Positions 16,764 through 24,660 of a DNA stretch of 64,000 bases are shown piece after piece. This DNA comes from GCA-2732755 sp965228265 (GTDB taxonomy: Bacteria; Planctomycetota; Phycisphaerae; Phycisphaerales; UBA1924). The position numbers and the translations under genes were made by a program. Within the stretch, counting starts at the first letter, position 1. The number at the start of each line of letters is the position of its first letter. The notes beneath the pieces are model-generated. The model was not told the origin of the DNA. It saw only the letters and a list, made by a program, of their open reading frames with translations, and did no database searches. Location of the stretch: the NCBI GenBank assembly GCA_965228265.1, contig OZ245804.1:1426001-1490000 (forward strand), in the 5' to 3' direction.

Positions 16764-19700
16764 TCATGCGTTGACTTCGGCGGGCTCTTGATTGCGCATC
16801 GTGGCGAGCGAATCGCGGAGCTTGGGCTCGTTGTCCTGATCGGATTGCGATTCGGGCTCGGATTCGGTTTTCTTGAATGAGCCGTCTTCGTGGATCTCGT
16901 CGACCTTGACGGTGACGCGCTTCGAGACGCCGCGCTCCTGCATCGTGACGCCGTAGAGGCGGTCGGCCTCGGACATCGTGCGCTTGTGGTGCGTGATGAT
17001 GATGAAGTGCGAGCGGTCGGTGAACGAGCGGACGACGTTGCAATAGCGGTCGACGTTGGCGTCGTCGAGGGCGGCGTCGACTTCGTCGAGGATGCAGAAG
17101 CAGCTGGGCTTGGTCTGGAAGATCGAGAGCAGGAGCGCGACGGCGGTCATGGTCTTCTCGCCGCCCGAGAGCTGGTTGATGGTGCGGGGTTCCTTGCCGG
17201 GCGGGCGAGCGATGACCTCGACGCCGGATTCGAGCCAGTCGACCTCGTCGGTCTGGACCTTCTCGCCGTCGACTTCCTTGACGAGCGGCATGAGGCGGAC
17301 CTCGGCCTTGCCCCCGCCGAAGAGGCGGCGGAACATGCCGTTGGAACCCGCGAAGTTCTCGCGGACGGCGGTGAAGGTCTCCTCGAAGCGCTCGCGGCTG
17401 GCGACGTTGAGGCGTTCGATGAGCTCGGTCAGACGTGTGCGGGCCTCGTCGAGGTCGGCGACCTGGGCGATGAGTTCCTCGTTGCGACCTTCGAGCTGGC
17501 CCTCTTCCTCGATCGAGTCGAGGTTGACGTTGCCGAGCTTCTTGATCTCCTTGCGGAGCTCTTCGCACTGGGCCGAGGCTTCTTCCTGATCGAGCAGCAC
17601 GATCGCGTCGTACATGACGAGCAGGCGGTACTCGCGGTACTCGGCGGCGATGTCGATCCCAAGTTCCTCGCCTGCGCGGTCCTCGGCGTGCTCGCGCTTG
17701 ACCTCGACCTCGCGGCGGGCGACCTCGAGCGAGTGCCAGTTCCGCTCGATCCGCTGCGCCTCATCGCGTGCGCGGCTGGCGTGCTGGCTGAGCGAGTTGG
17801 CCCGCTCGTTCGCCTCGGCGAGCTGCGACTGGGTGTCTTCGAGCTGTGAAGCGAGCAGCTCGGCCTTCTCGTTCGCGTGGGCGACCTCGTTCTGTGCTTC
17901 GATGATCGTCTGGCGGTGCTGTTCGATCACACCCTGGGCCCGCTCGGCGTGGTCGGTCAGCTCGCGGAGGCTGCGCTGCACGCTCTCGGTCTCGCTCACC
18001 ACGCGGTCCAGATCGCGCCGGGCCGAGGAGAGCTGCTCGCGGAGGGCGCCGGCTTCGACGCGGGCCGCGGTGACCTGCTCCGACGACTGCTCGGCGCGCA
18101 TCGTGAGCCTTGTGACCTCGGTCTCGAGCGACTCGGCGGCCGCTCGCTGATCGATCAGCAGATCGTCGAGCTTTGTGATCCGCTCGCGGAGCTGCTCGGC
18201 CTCGTTGCGGACGGTTTCGAGCCGGCCCGTGATCTGCTCGGCTTCCTGCGCGAGCGTGCCGAGCGATTCGGTGTGGCGGCGGCGCTCGGTCTCCAGACGC
18301 TCGGCGCGGGCCTGCGCTCCGGCGAGGTGGCGTTCCTCGGCGGCAAGCTGTGTGCGGACCTGCGCCCGGGACTGGCTGATCGCCGAAGCGCGCTCGTCCT
18401 GGCGTGCGAGCTCGTCGCGGTTGGTCTCGAGCGATTCGGTGACACTGGCGAGCGTGAAGCGAAGCTGCTCGAGCTCGGCGCGGCGGCGGAGCAGGCCCTG
18501 GCCGCCCGTCTCGCTGGCGCTCGGACCGGCGACGACGCGGCCGTCGGATTCGAGCACGCAGCCGTCGCGTGTGACAAAGCGTGCACCCGAGCCGATCACG
18601 CCCGCAGCCAGCAGCGTGGCGGCTTCGAGGTTCTCGACGAGGTACGTCTGCCCGAGCAGGCGGTCGAGCAGCTTGGCGCCGGCTTCGCCCAGGGCGGCCT
18701 CGGCGTTCTCGCGGATGCGGACCAGGGGGCGCAGTGCAGTGACGCGCCCGCCGCGGAGCACGGTGTCCATCGGAGAGCGCGTCGAGGGGCAGTGGAAGTC
18801 GGCTCCGCCCGTGGAGAGGGGCATGAACGTGACGCGTCCCTTGAGCTTGCCGAGTTCTTCGGCGCTTGGGATATCCAGCGCCGAGCGCACGACGAGCGAC
18901 TGGAGGGCCGAGCCCAGGGCCGCTTCGACGGCTTCCGCGTCGTCCGAGCTCGCCTCGATGAGGTCGGCGACCGCGCCGATGACGCCCTCGAAGCCCTCGC
19001 CCGCGTCGCGCGCATCGAGCACCGCGCGGACCGCGTCGCCGAAGCCCTCGCGGGAGGCGTCCATTTCTTCCAGCGTGACGCGTCGTGAATCCAGACGCAC
19101 ACGCTGCTGATCCAGCTCGCTCACACGCTCGGCCAGTTCGCTTCGACCCGCGGCCAGGCTCGAGGCCTGTTCATCCAGCCCGGCAAGCTGGGCGGACAGG
19201 CGGTCGACCTCATCCGAGTGCTTGCGGCAAGCATCGAGCAGTTCCTCGTGCTCGCGCGTCTGGCGCTCCTGCTCGCTCTGGGCCTCGGCCTGCTTGCGCT
19301 CCACAGCGGCCAGCTGCTCGGCGAGCTGCTCGGCACGACGCGTGTCCGACTGGATCGACGCGTTGAGTGCTGCCCGCTCACGCTCGACACCCGCCACCGC
19401 GGCCTGCTTCTCCGAGAGCTTCTGCCTCGCGTCGGCGGCCTCTTCAAGCACCGCGGCCCTCGCCTCGGTCGCGCGGTTCATCGACTGCTCGACCTCGGAA
19501 AGACGAGACTCGTGCGTCTCGATCGCGTGGCGCTCGTCGGCCTCGCTCTTGGCGAGTTCCTCGAGGCGGAGCGTCAGCTCCTCGCTCTTGCTCGCGTCGG
19601 TCTCGAGGCGGCGTTTGGCTTCCTCGATCGCCGACTCGGTCATTTTGACGCGCTGGGTCGCGCGCTCGGCGTCGTGCTGGGCGGACTGGCGCTCCGACTC

Positions 19701-20672
19701 AACCCGGCGGACCGTTTCGTTGAGTTCGTGACGGGTGACCTCGGCGTCCTGTTTCTCGGCCTCGAGTTCCTCGACGCGGGCCTGCGATGCCTCGCGCTGG
19801 GATTCCAGAGCCGTCAGCTCGCTCGTCAGCCCGTCGAGACGCTGACGCAGATCGTCGTACTGATCGAACGCGAGCGCCATGCGGATCGCGCGGTATTCGT
19901 CGTCGAGCGACTGGAAACGCTTGGCCTTGGCGGCCTGGCCCTTGACGATTCGCAGACGCCGCTCGGTGTTCTCGAGCTGCTCGCGGGCCTTGGTCAGGTT
20001 GACCTCGGTCTTGTCGAGTTTGCGCGTTGCCTCGATGCGGCGCTGCTTGTACCGCGCGATGCCCGCGGCTTCCTCGAAGATCGTCCGGCGCTCCTGGGGG
20101 CTGGCAAGGAGCATCGCGTCGACCTTGCCCTGCTCGATGATCGAGTAGGCGTCGGCACCGATGCCCGTGTCCAGGAACAGCTCGCGGATGTCGCGGAGGC
20201 GCACACGCTTGTCGTTGATCAGATACTGGCTCGTGCCGTCGCGGTAGAGGCGGCGTTCGACAAAGACTTCGTCGGCCTCGATCGGCAGGCCCCGGCGTCG
20301 GCGGCCGGAGCGGCGCTGCTCGCGGCGCTCTTCCGTTTCCTCCTCGCCCTCGTCCTCATCGAGCGGGTCGTTCAGGGTGAGTTCCACGAGCTCGGCGTCG
20401 GCGTCGATGATCGGGTTGTCGAACCCGAGCGTCACGGAGGCCATGCCCGCAGGGGAGCGTCCGGCTGCGCCGGCGAAGATGACGTCGATCATCTCCTTGC
20501 CGCGGAGCGACTTGCTCGACCGCTCGCCCAGGACCCACTTGATGGCGTCGACGACGTTGGACTTGCCGCAGCCGTTGGGCCCGACAACGCCTGTGATGTC
20601 GTCGTCAAAGGTGAACTCGGTGCGGTCCGCGAAGGACTTGAAGCCGTTGAGAATGAGTTTGGATAAACGCAT
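16764..20672 (-). CDS. smc: Chromosome segregation protein SMC
   Basis: A 1302-residue SMC ATPase that compacts and segregates the chromosome as a dimer with ScpA/ScpB. The N-terminal head has Walker A GPNGCGKS (31-38) and, after about residue 150, SIIEQGKVDAMLLASPQERR. Two long coiled-coil arms flank a hinge at about 545-680 (FEGVIGAVADLIEASSDDAEAVEAALG). The C-terminal head has the signature LSGGEKTMTAVALLLS and Walker B FCILDEVDAALDD. It is longer than typical bacterial SMC (about 1180), partly through a charged Glu/Arg-rich insert near residues 105-130 in the head. No scpA or scpB is in the window. Upstream is the FlgI-like gene, 98 bp away. Confidence 0.97.
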   Translation of the reverse strand: MRLSKLILNGFKSFADRTEFTFDDDITGVVGPNGCGKSNVVDAIKWVLGERSSKSLRGKEMIDVIFAGAAGRSPAGMASVTLGFDNPIIDADAELVELTLNDPLDEDEGEEETEERREQRRSGRRRRGLPIEADEVFVERRLYRDGTSQYLINDKRVRLRDIRELFLDTGIGADAYSIIEQGKVDAMLLASPQERRTIFEEAAGIARYKQRRIEATRKLDKTEVNLTKAREQLENTERRLRIVKGQAAKAKRFQSLDDEYRAIRMALAFDQYDDLRQRLDGLTSELTALESQREASQARVEELEAEKQDAEVTRHELNETVRRVESERQSAQHDAERATQRVKMTESAIEEAKRRLETDASKSEELTLRLEELAKSEADERHAIETHESRLSEVEQSMNRATEARAAVLEEAADARQKLSEKQAAVAGVERERAALNASIQSDTRRAEQLAEQLAAVERKQAEAQSEQERQTREHEELLDACRKHSDEVDRLSAQLAGLDEQASSLAAGRSELAERVSELDQQRVRLDSRRVTLEEMDASREGFGDAVRAVLDARDAGEGFEGVIGAVADLIEASSDDAEAVEAALGSALQSLVVRSALDIPSAEELGKLKGRVTFMPLSTGGADFHCPSTRSPMDTVLRGGRVTALRPLVRIRENAEAALGEAGAKLLDRLLGQTYLVENLEAATLLAAGVIGSGARFVTRDGCVLESDGRVVAGPSASETGGQGLLRRRAELEQLRFTLASVTESLETNRDELARQDERASAISQSRAQVRTQLAAEERHLAGAQARAERLETERRRHTESLGTLAQEAEQITGRLETVRNEAEQLRERITKLDDLLIDQRAAAESLETEVTRLTMRAEQSSEQVTAARVEAGALREQLSSARRDLDRVVSETESVQRSLRELTDHAERAQGVIEQHRQTIIEAQNEVAHANEKAELLASQLEDTQSQLAEANERANSLSQHASRARDEAQRIERNWHSLEVARREVEVKREHAEDRAGEELGIDIAAEYREYRLLVMYDAIVLLDQEEASAQCEELRKEIKKLGNVNLDSIEEEGQLEGRNEELIAQVADLDEARTRLTELIERLNVASRERFEETFTAVRENFAGSNGMFRRLFGGGKAEVRLMPLVKEVDGEKVQTDEVDWLESGVEVIARPPGKEPRTINQLSGGEKTMTAVALLLSIFQTKPSCFCILDEVDAALDDANVDRYCNVVRSFTDRSHFIIITHHKRTMSEADRLYGVTMQERGVSKRVTVKVDEIHEDGSFKKTESEPESQSDQDNEPKLRDSLATMRNQEPAEVNA

Positions 20673-20770
20673 GGGTCGTGGCGCCCTCCGTGCCGCCTGA
20701 TCGACTCTGCACGAGGCCTGATTCGTATGGCGTCCTGCCCGGTGGCCCCGTCAGGAAGGGGCAGTCTACA

Positions 20771-22774
20771 TCACTTGTCCTCGTTTGTCCCCCCGGACCC
20801 GTTTCCGTTCCCTCCGGCGGCCCCGGCCGGGGGCTTGAGCGGGACGACGTACGAGGGTTTGTCGTCCGTGACGGGCTTGGCCGGGTCCTCGGCGATGGGG
20901 TCGAGGCTGATCTCTTCGCCTTCGCCCCCGATGAGCGCCGGGCGGTCGGTGGTGACGCTCTGCGTGGCCGTCAGCAGCGAGGCGAGCAGGCGGTCGGATT
21001 CGGTGGCGAACGAGGCGTTGGTCCCGCCCGAGTTCTGGATCGCCGCCAGGGCGCCCACGACCTCGGAGTAGGTGAACCCGAGCCCGGGTCGGGTCTCGGT
21101 GGCCGAGGCCTCGCGGGCCATGTATTTGATGAGTTCGTCGATGTCCGGGCCCATGCTCTGGGTCAGGATCGGGCCCGAGGCGGAGGGGGCGTAGCGGAGG
21201 CGGATCTCGCTGCCCGGGTTGTCGGCGACCATGATCAGGCGGTCCGACCAGGCGCTGACGAACATCGGGGTCTCGAGCTTGGCGTTCTCGCCGATCAGGG
21301 CGATTCGCGGCCTCCCCTGCTGGGTGACGTACACCAGGGGCTCGCCGAAGGGCACGATGTCGAGCTCGAAGCGTCCGCGGACGTCCTGACGCTCGACGCC
21401 CTGCGGGTTGCCGCGGGGAATGCGAGACTCGGCGAGGTAGATCACCTGCTCGATCGTGGCCCGCTGGCCCGAGGGGCGGGCGCTGTTCATCGCGACGAGT
21501 TCCTTCAAGCGGTACCGCTCGGCCCGCTTCATGAGGGCCTCGTAGGCCGCGATGCGGCTTGTGAGCTGTTCCTCGTCTTCGAGCAGCTCGCGCAGGGCTC
21601 TTTCGATGGAGTTGCTGCCCTCGGCGATGCCCAGGAGCTGGATGGCCTCGATGCGGTCGGGCGAATCGACGTCGAAGGCGAGGCGTTCGAGGAAGGCTGA
21701 GGCGCGTGTGTCGCCCAGGTGTGCCCCGGCTCGGAGGGCCGCCATGCGGGGGCCCCGCTCGGGGAACTCGTACACGTCGCGCACAAACCCGATCGATCGG
21801 GGGCCGATCGCGCGCAGGGCCCAGCTCAGCTGGTCGGCGCTGCTCGGGTCTTCGATCATCGAGCGTGTGTAGCGCTTGGCGAGGACCTCCGGGTATTCCT
21901 GATTGATCGGCGTGTGCAGGAGCAGCTGCACGAACTCTTCGAAGCGGTCCTTGTAGGCGGGCGGGGCGTAGACCTGGATGACCTGGTCATCGCGTCCCTT
22001 GGCGGTGGAGTTCGGGCCGCGCGGGCCGTCGGGGAACTGCTGATTGATCGCCCGCGTGATGGCCTGGGCCCTTGAGTGCAGCGGGGTCTGGAGCAGGAGC
22101 TCCAGCGGCTGGGGCTCGATGACGCGTCCGCCGCCCAGCACGCGACCGACGCGGGTGTTGATCTCGCTGGTGACCCCCGGCTCGGCGAACGGGTTGATGA
22201 AGACCTCGCCGCGAGCTTCTGCGATTTTGTCGGTCTGGAGGCCGCCGAGTGTGCTGGCGGGACCGATCTGGAGTCGAGTGGTCCAGAGGATGCCGCCTTC
22301 GAGTGATTCGGTGGTCGAGCCGCTGAGCGCTCGGACACGGACATCGAAGAGCGTGCCGTCGGGTGCACCCGGTGGGATGGCGCCCTCGACGAGGACGACC
22401 GCGGTGTCCGGGTGGCGGATGATCTCGCGAGGTGAGAGGCCGGCCAGCGGCGTGTTTGCGAAGCTGTTGGTCGTGTCGCCCTCGGTCCAGATGAGGATTT
22501 CGCGTTCCATGGTGGCGGCGACGTTCTCCGGAACGTTGGTGCTGCCGGTGCCCTTAAGCCCGACGACGAGCCCGTAGCCGGAGACGTACTCGGGCTCGGC
22601 TCTTCGGAGGCTTGTTTCGTATCCGATGGTGCCTCGAAGGACACTCGGAGCGCCCGAGAGTGTGGGTGTGACCTCGCGGACGCGTTTCTTGGTTCCGCCG
22701 CCGCAGCCCGTGAGTGGGGCGGCACAGAGGATCAATGAGAGGGCCAGACCAACCGCCGCTCGCGTGCATCCCAT
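20771..22774 (-). CDS. FlgI-like (flagellar P-ring related) lipoprotein with long C-terminal extension
   Basis: 667 residues from the ATG at 22774, chosen because MGCTRAAVGLALSLILCAAP followed by LTGC is a textbook lipoprotein signal with Cys24 as the lipidated residue. Residues about 45-260 resemble the P-ring protein FlgI: SGYGLVVGLKGTGSTNVPE, AVVLVEGAIPPGA, FDVRVRALSGSTTESLEGG, VINPF-like and VGRVLGGGR motifs. Canonical FlgI is about 365 residues and a soluble periplasmic protein. Here a helical, HEAT-like middle (about 300-460) and a beta-rich C-terminal part follow, ending in a Gly/Asn-rich tail. No other flagellar gene is present, so a rod-bushing role is doubtful; an outer-membrane ring with another function is possible. 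Confidence 0.8.
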   Translation of the reverse strand: MGCTRAAVGLALSLILCAAPLTGCGGGTKKRVREVTPTLSGAPSVLRGTIGYETSLRRAEPEYVSGYGLVVGLKGTGSTNVPENVAATMEREILIWTEGDTTNSFANTPLAGLSPREIIRHPDTAVVLVEGAIPPGAPDGTLFDVRVRALSGSTTESLEGGILWTTRLQIGPASTLGGLQTDKIAEARGEVFINPFAEPGVTSEINTRVGRVLGGGRVIEPQPLELLLQTPLHSRAQAITRAINQQFPDGPRGPNSTAKGRDDQVIQVYAPPAYKDRFEEFVQLLLHTPINQEYPEVLAKRYTRSMIEDPSSADQLSWALRAIGPRSIGFVRDVYEFPERGPRMAALRAGAHLGDTRASAFLERLAFDVDSPDRIEAIQLLGIAEGSNSIERALRELLEDEEQLTSRIAAYEALMKRAERYRLKELVAMNSARPSGQRATIEQVIYLAESRIPRGNPQGVERQDVRGRFELDIVPFGEPLVYVTQQGRPRIALIGENAKLETPMFVSAWSDRLIMVADNPGSEIRLRYAPSASGPILTQSMGPDIDELIKYMAREASATETRPGLGFTYSEVVGALAAIQNSGGTNASFATESDRLLASLLTATQSVTTDRPALIGGEGEEISLDPIAEDPAKPVTDDKPSYVVPLKPPAGAAGGNGNGSGGTNEDK

Positions 22775-23555
22775 CGCTGCGCAACCTCCGACATGCACCC
22801 AGATCGATGCTTGTGATTCGCGTTCGGACTTGTCGCGTGGGCACTCGCCCGGGCGTGTCCGTCGCGTCGTACAGCGAGCAGCCGGTTCACCCACCCGTGG
22901 CCGCGTTCGCTGCGTGGGGACATCCTATCCGCCCTTTTGGCAATCCCTGCAAGCTGAGGGCAAAACCCGGTTGCAAAAGCCCAGGATCGGGCTTTGCGTA
23001 CGAACACCGAACGCATACCTTATATGTATGGGGAATTGCGCTCAGAATGGGATAACCGACAGAATTCGACATAGTGCATACCCCTTGTTGTGCCTGAAAC
23101 CGGGGGTAAGGCTCGGGACAACCGACATATTGTGGATATCGCGGCTTCGATCTTTGCAATTTCCTCAACTCGCGCAAGATCAACCACTTGGAACACCTAT
23201 CCACAGACTCCCGACAGCGAACCGCGATATTTTGTACTTAAATCCCCTTCACGACACGATGGGTAGTGGTAGCATGGAGACCCGTGTCAGCCAGTTCCGG
23301 CCGACGCGGGTGCCTTGGAGGGTTCTTTCCGTTTCAGGTGCGTCAGACCCGACGCGACAACGCGACCCGAACAGCGGGCCCCAAATCGGGGTCACACGAC
23401 GTGCGGGACGCGAGTGGTCGCGGTGCGCGATGGCCTCGGAGCGGCAGGAACGTGGTGGTAGGGCCAGGTGCGTGGGAGTGCCCTGGTCCGGAGCAATGAG
23501 AGATCACGCCCGCCCGGCATCAAGCCCGGCAGGCCAGCTATCGAGGTGGCATCCA
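22775..23555. other. 781-bp gene-free region with repeats and DnaA-box-like sites
   Basis: No family-like reading frame was found on either strand between the FlgI-like gene and dcd. The central part (about 22990-23260) is AT-richer than its surroundings. It holds a 13-bp direct repeat with one mismatch (GGGATAACCGACA at 23049-23061, GGGACAACCGACA at 23115-23127), a 9-bp inverted repeat (ATATCGCGG at 23136-23144, CCGCGATAT at 23222-23230), and two sites one base off the DnaA consensus TTATCCACA: the reverse-complement form TGTGGATAT at 23131-23139 and CTATCCACA at 23197-23205. It may be a regulatory region or a protein-loading site; both readings are tentative. Confidence 0.5.
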
Positions 23556-24149
23556 GTGAGCGTCCTTTGCGACTCGCAAATCCGGGAACTCGTCGGCATC
23601 GAGCCTTACTCGCCCGCACAGAAGCGGCCGGGCAAGGTCAGCTACGGCGTGTCCAGCTACGGGTACGACGTCCGCGTCGGCTCGCGCTTCAAGATCTTCA
23701 GCCCGACGCCCGTCACGGGTGACATCGCCGTCGTCGACCCCAAGCGGTTCAGCGACGAGATGATGGTCGAGGTCGACACCGAGGTCCCGGGCCACGGCGG
23801 CACGGACAACGGCAGCCGGTACATCATCATCCCGCCCAACAGCTTCGCGCTGTGCGAGACCGTCGAGTACATCGAGGTGCCGCGGGATGTCCTGGTCATC
23901 TGCGTCGGCAAGAGCACGTACGCGCGCTGCGGCCTGATCGTGAATGTGACGCCGCTCGAGCCCGAGTGGCGCGGCAAGGTGACGCTCGAGATCAGCAACA
24001 CCACGCCGCTGCCCGCAAGGGTGTACGCCAACGAGGGCATCGCGCAGCTGGTGTTCCTCCAGGCGTCGCAGGTGTGCGAGACGAGCTACGCGGACAAGGC
24101 CGGGAAGTATCAGGATCAGGCGGGGCTGACGCTGCCGAAGGTGGATTAG
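23556..24149 (+). CDS. dcd: dCTP deaminase
   Basis: Deaminates dCTP to dUTP, feeding thymidylate synthesis. 197 residues from the GTG at 23556; an in-frame extension upstream has no family similarity. Diagnostic motifs are the nucleotide loop KSTYARCGLIVNVTPLEPEWRGKVTLEISN, which contains the catalytic glutamate region, and the C-terminal NEGIAQLVFLQAS. The Dcd/trimeric dUTPase fold forms homotrimers with shared active sites. A bifunctional dCTP deaminase/dUTPase cannot be excluded. The stop codon TAG is also the first triplet of a downstream heptamer array. nrdJ lies about 510 bp further on, so both genes serve dNTP supply and only the small inserted unit separates them. Confidence 0.94.
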   Translation: MSVLCDSQIRELVGIEPYSPAQKRPGKVSYGVSSYGYDVRVGSRFKIFSPTPVTGDIAVVDPKRFSDEMMVEVDTEVPGHGGTDNGSRYIIIPPNSFALCETVEYIEVPRDVLVICVGKSTYARCGLIVNVTPLEPEWRGKVTLEISNTTPLPARVYANEGIAQLVFLQASQVCETSYADKAGKYQDQAGLTLPKVD

Positions 24150-24192
24150 GCATTAGGCATTAGGCATTAGGCACTGGGCACTGGGCATTAGG
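24147..24192 (+). repeat. Left heptamer array (TAGGCAT-type)
   Basis: Six tandem 7-bp units followed by a partial one: TAGGCAT three times, then TAGGCAC, TGGGCAC, TGGGCAT and TAGG. The first unit begins with the stop codon of dcd. The array ends 16 bp before the four-helix-bundle gene, and a related array in inverted orientation lies just after that gene. Confidence 0.85.
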
Positions 24193-24208
24193 AAGACAGA
24201 GTTGGTGC

Positions 24209-24580
24209 ATGGGATCGGGCATCACAACGCATCGAGATCTGCTCGCATGGCAGAAGGCGTTTGCACTCGGGCTTGGTGTGTACGAACTCACAGTGGAATT
24301 TCCAGCGGACGAGCGATTTGGGCTTGTCTCGCAGCTGAGAAGAGCGTCGGTATCTGTTGCGAGCAACATCGCTGAGGGATACGGGCGAGGGACAACGTCT
24401 GATTACTTGCGGTTTCTCAGGATGGCCAGAGGATCGCTCTATGAGATCGATACACAACTGGGTTTCGCATTGGAGCTCGGTTACATCACTGGAGTTGCTT
24501 ACGAGCGTCTTCAGGCAGAGTTGGAAGAGTCGGGTCGGCTGCTTGGCGGATTGATTCGGAGTGTGGAACGAACCATTTAG
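24209..24580 (+). CDS. Four-helix bundle protein (23S rRNA intervening-sequence protein family)
   Basis: A 123-residue all-helical protein of the IVP/S23-type four-helix bundle family. Family features visible are the opening HRDLLAWQKAF, the motif FGLVSQLRRASVSVASNIAEGYGRGT and the following FLRMARGSLYEIDTQLGFALELGYI. Members were first noticed inside intervening sequences of 23S rRNA and are also related to the Avd accessory protein of diversity-generating retroelements; their basic faces may bind nucleic acid. No rRNA gene or reverse transcriptase is nearby. Base composition is lower in GC than dcd and nrdJ on either side, and inverted heptamer arrays bracket the gene, so it looks like a mobile insertion. 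Confidence 0.88.
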   Translation: MGSGITTHRDLLAWQKAFALGLGVYELTVEFPADERFGLVSQLRRASVSVASNIAEGYGRGTTSDYLRFLRMARGSLYEIDTQLGFALELGYITGVAYERLQAELEESGRLLGGLIRSVERTI

Positions 24581-24608
24581 TTTAAACCGGCAACAGGTCA
24601 TTCAGAAC

Positions 24609-24644
24609 TAGTGCCTTCTGCCTAGTGCCTAATGCCTCTGCCCC
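24609..24644 (-). repeat. Right heptamer array, inverted relative to the left one
   Basis: On the plus strand the units read as GTGCCTT, CTGCCTA, GTGCCTA, ATGCCTC and TGCCCC. Their reverse complement gives AGGCATT, AGGCACT, AGGCAGA and AGGCACT, matching the TAGGCAT/TAGGCAC units at 24147-24192. The array therefore forms an inverted flank to the four-helix-bundle gene. It ends 16 bp before the nrdJ start codon. Confidence 0.8.
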
Positions 24645-24660
24645 AGCATTCACGAGCATT

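Noticed and set aside
24147..24192. CRISPR-like array
   Set aside because: The units are contiguous 7-mers without spacers, so this is a tandem repeat and not a CRISPR array.
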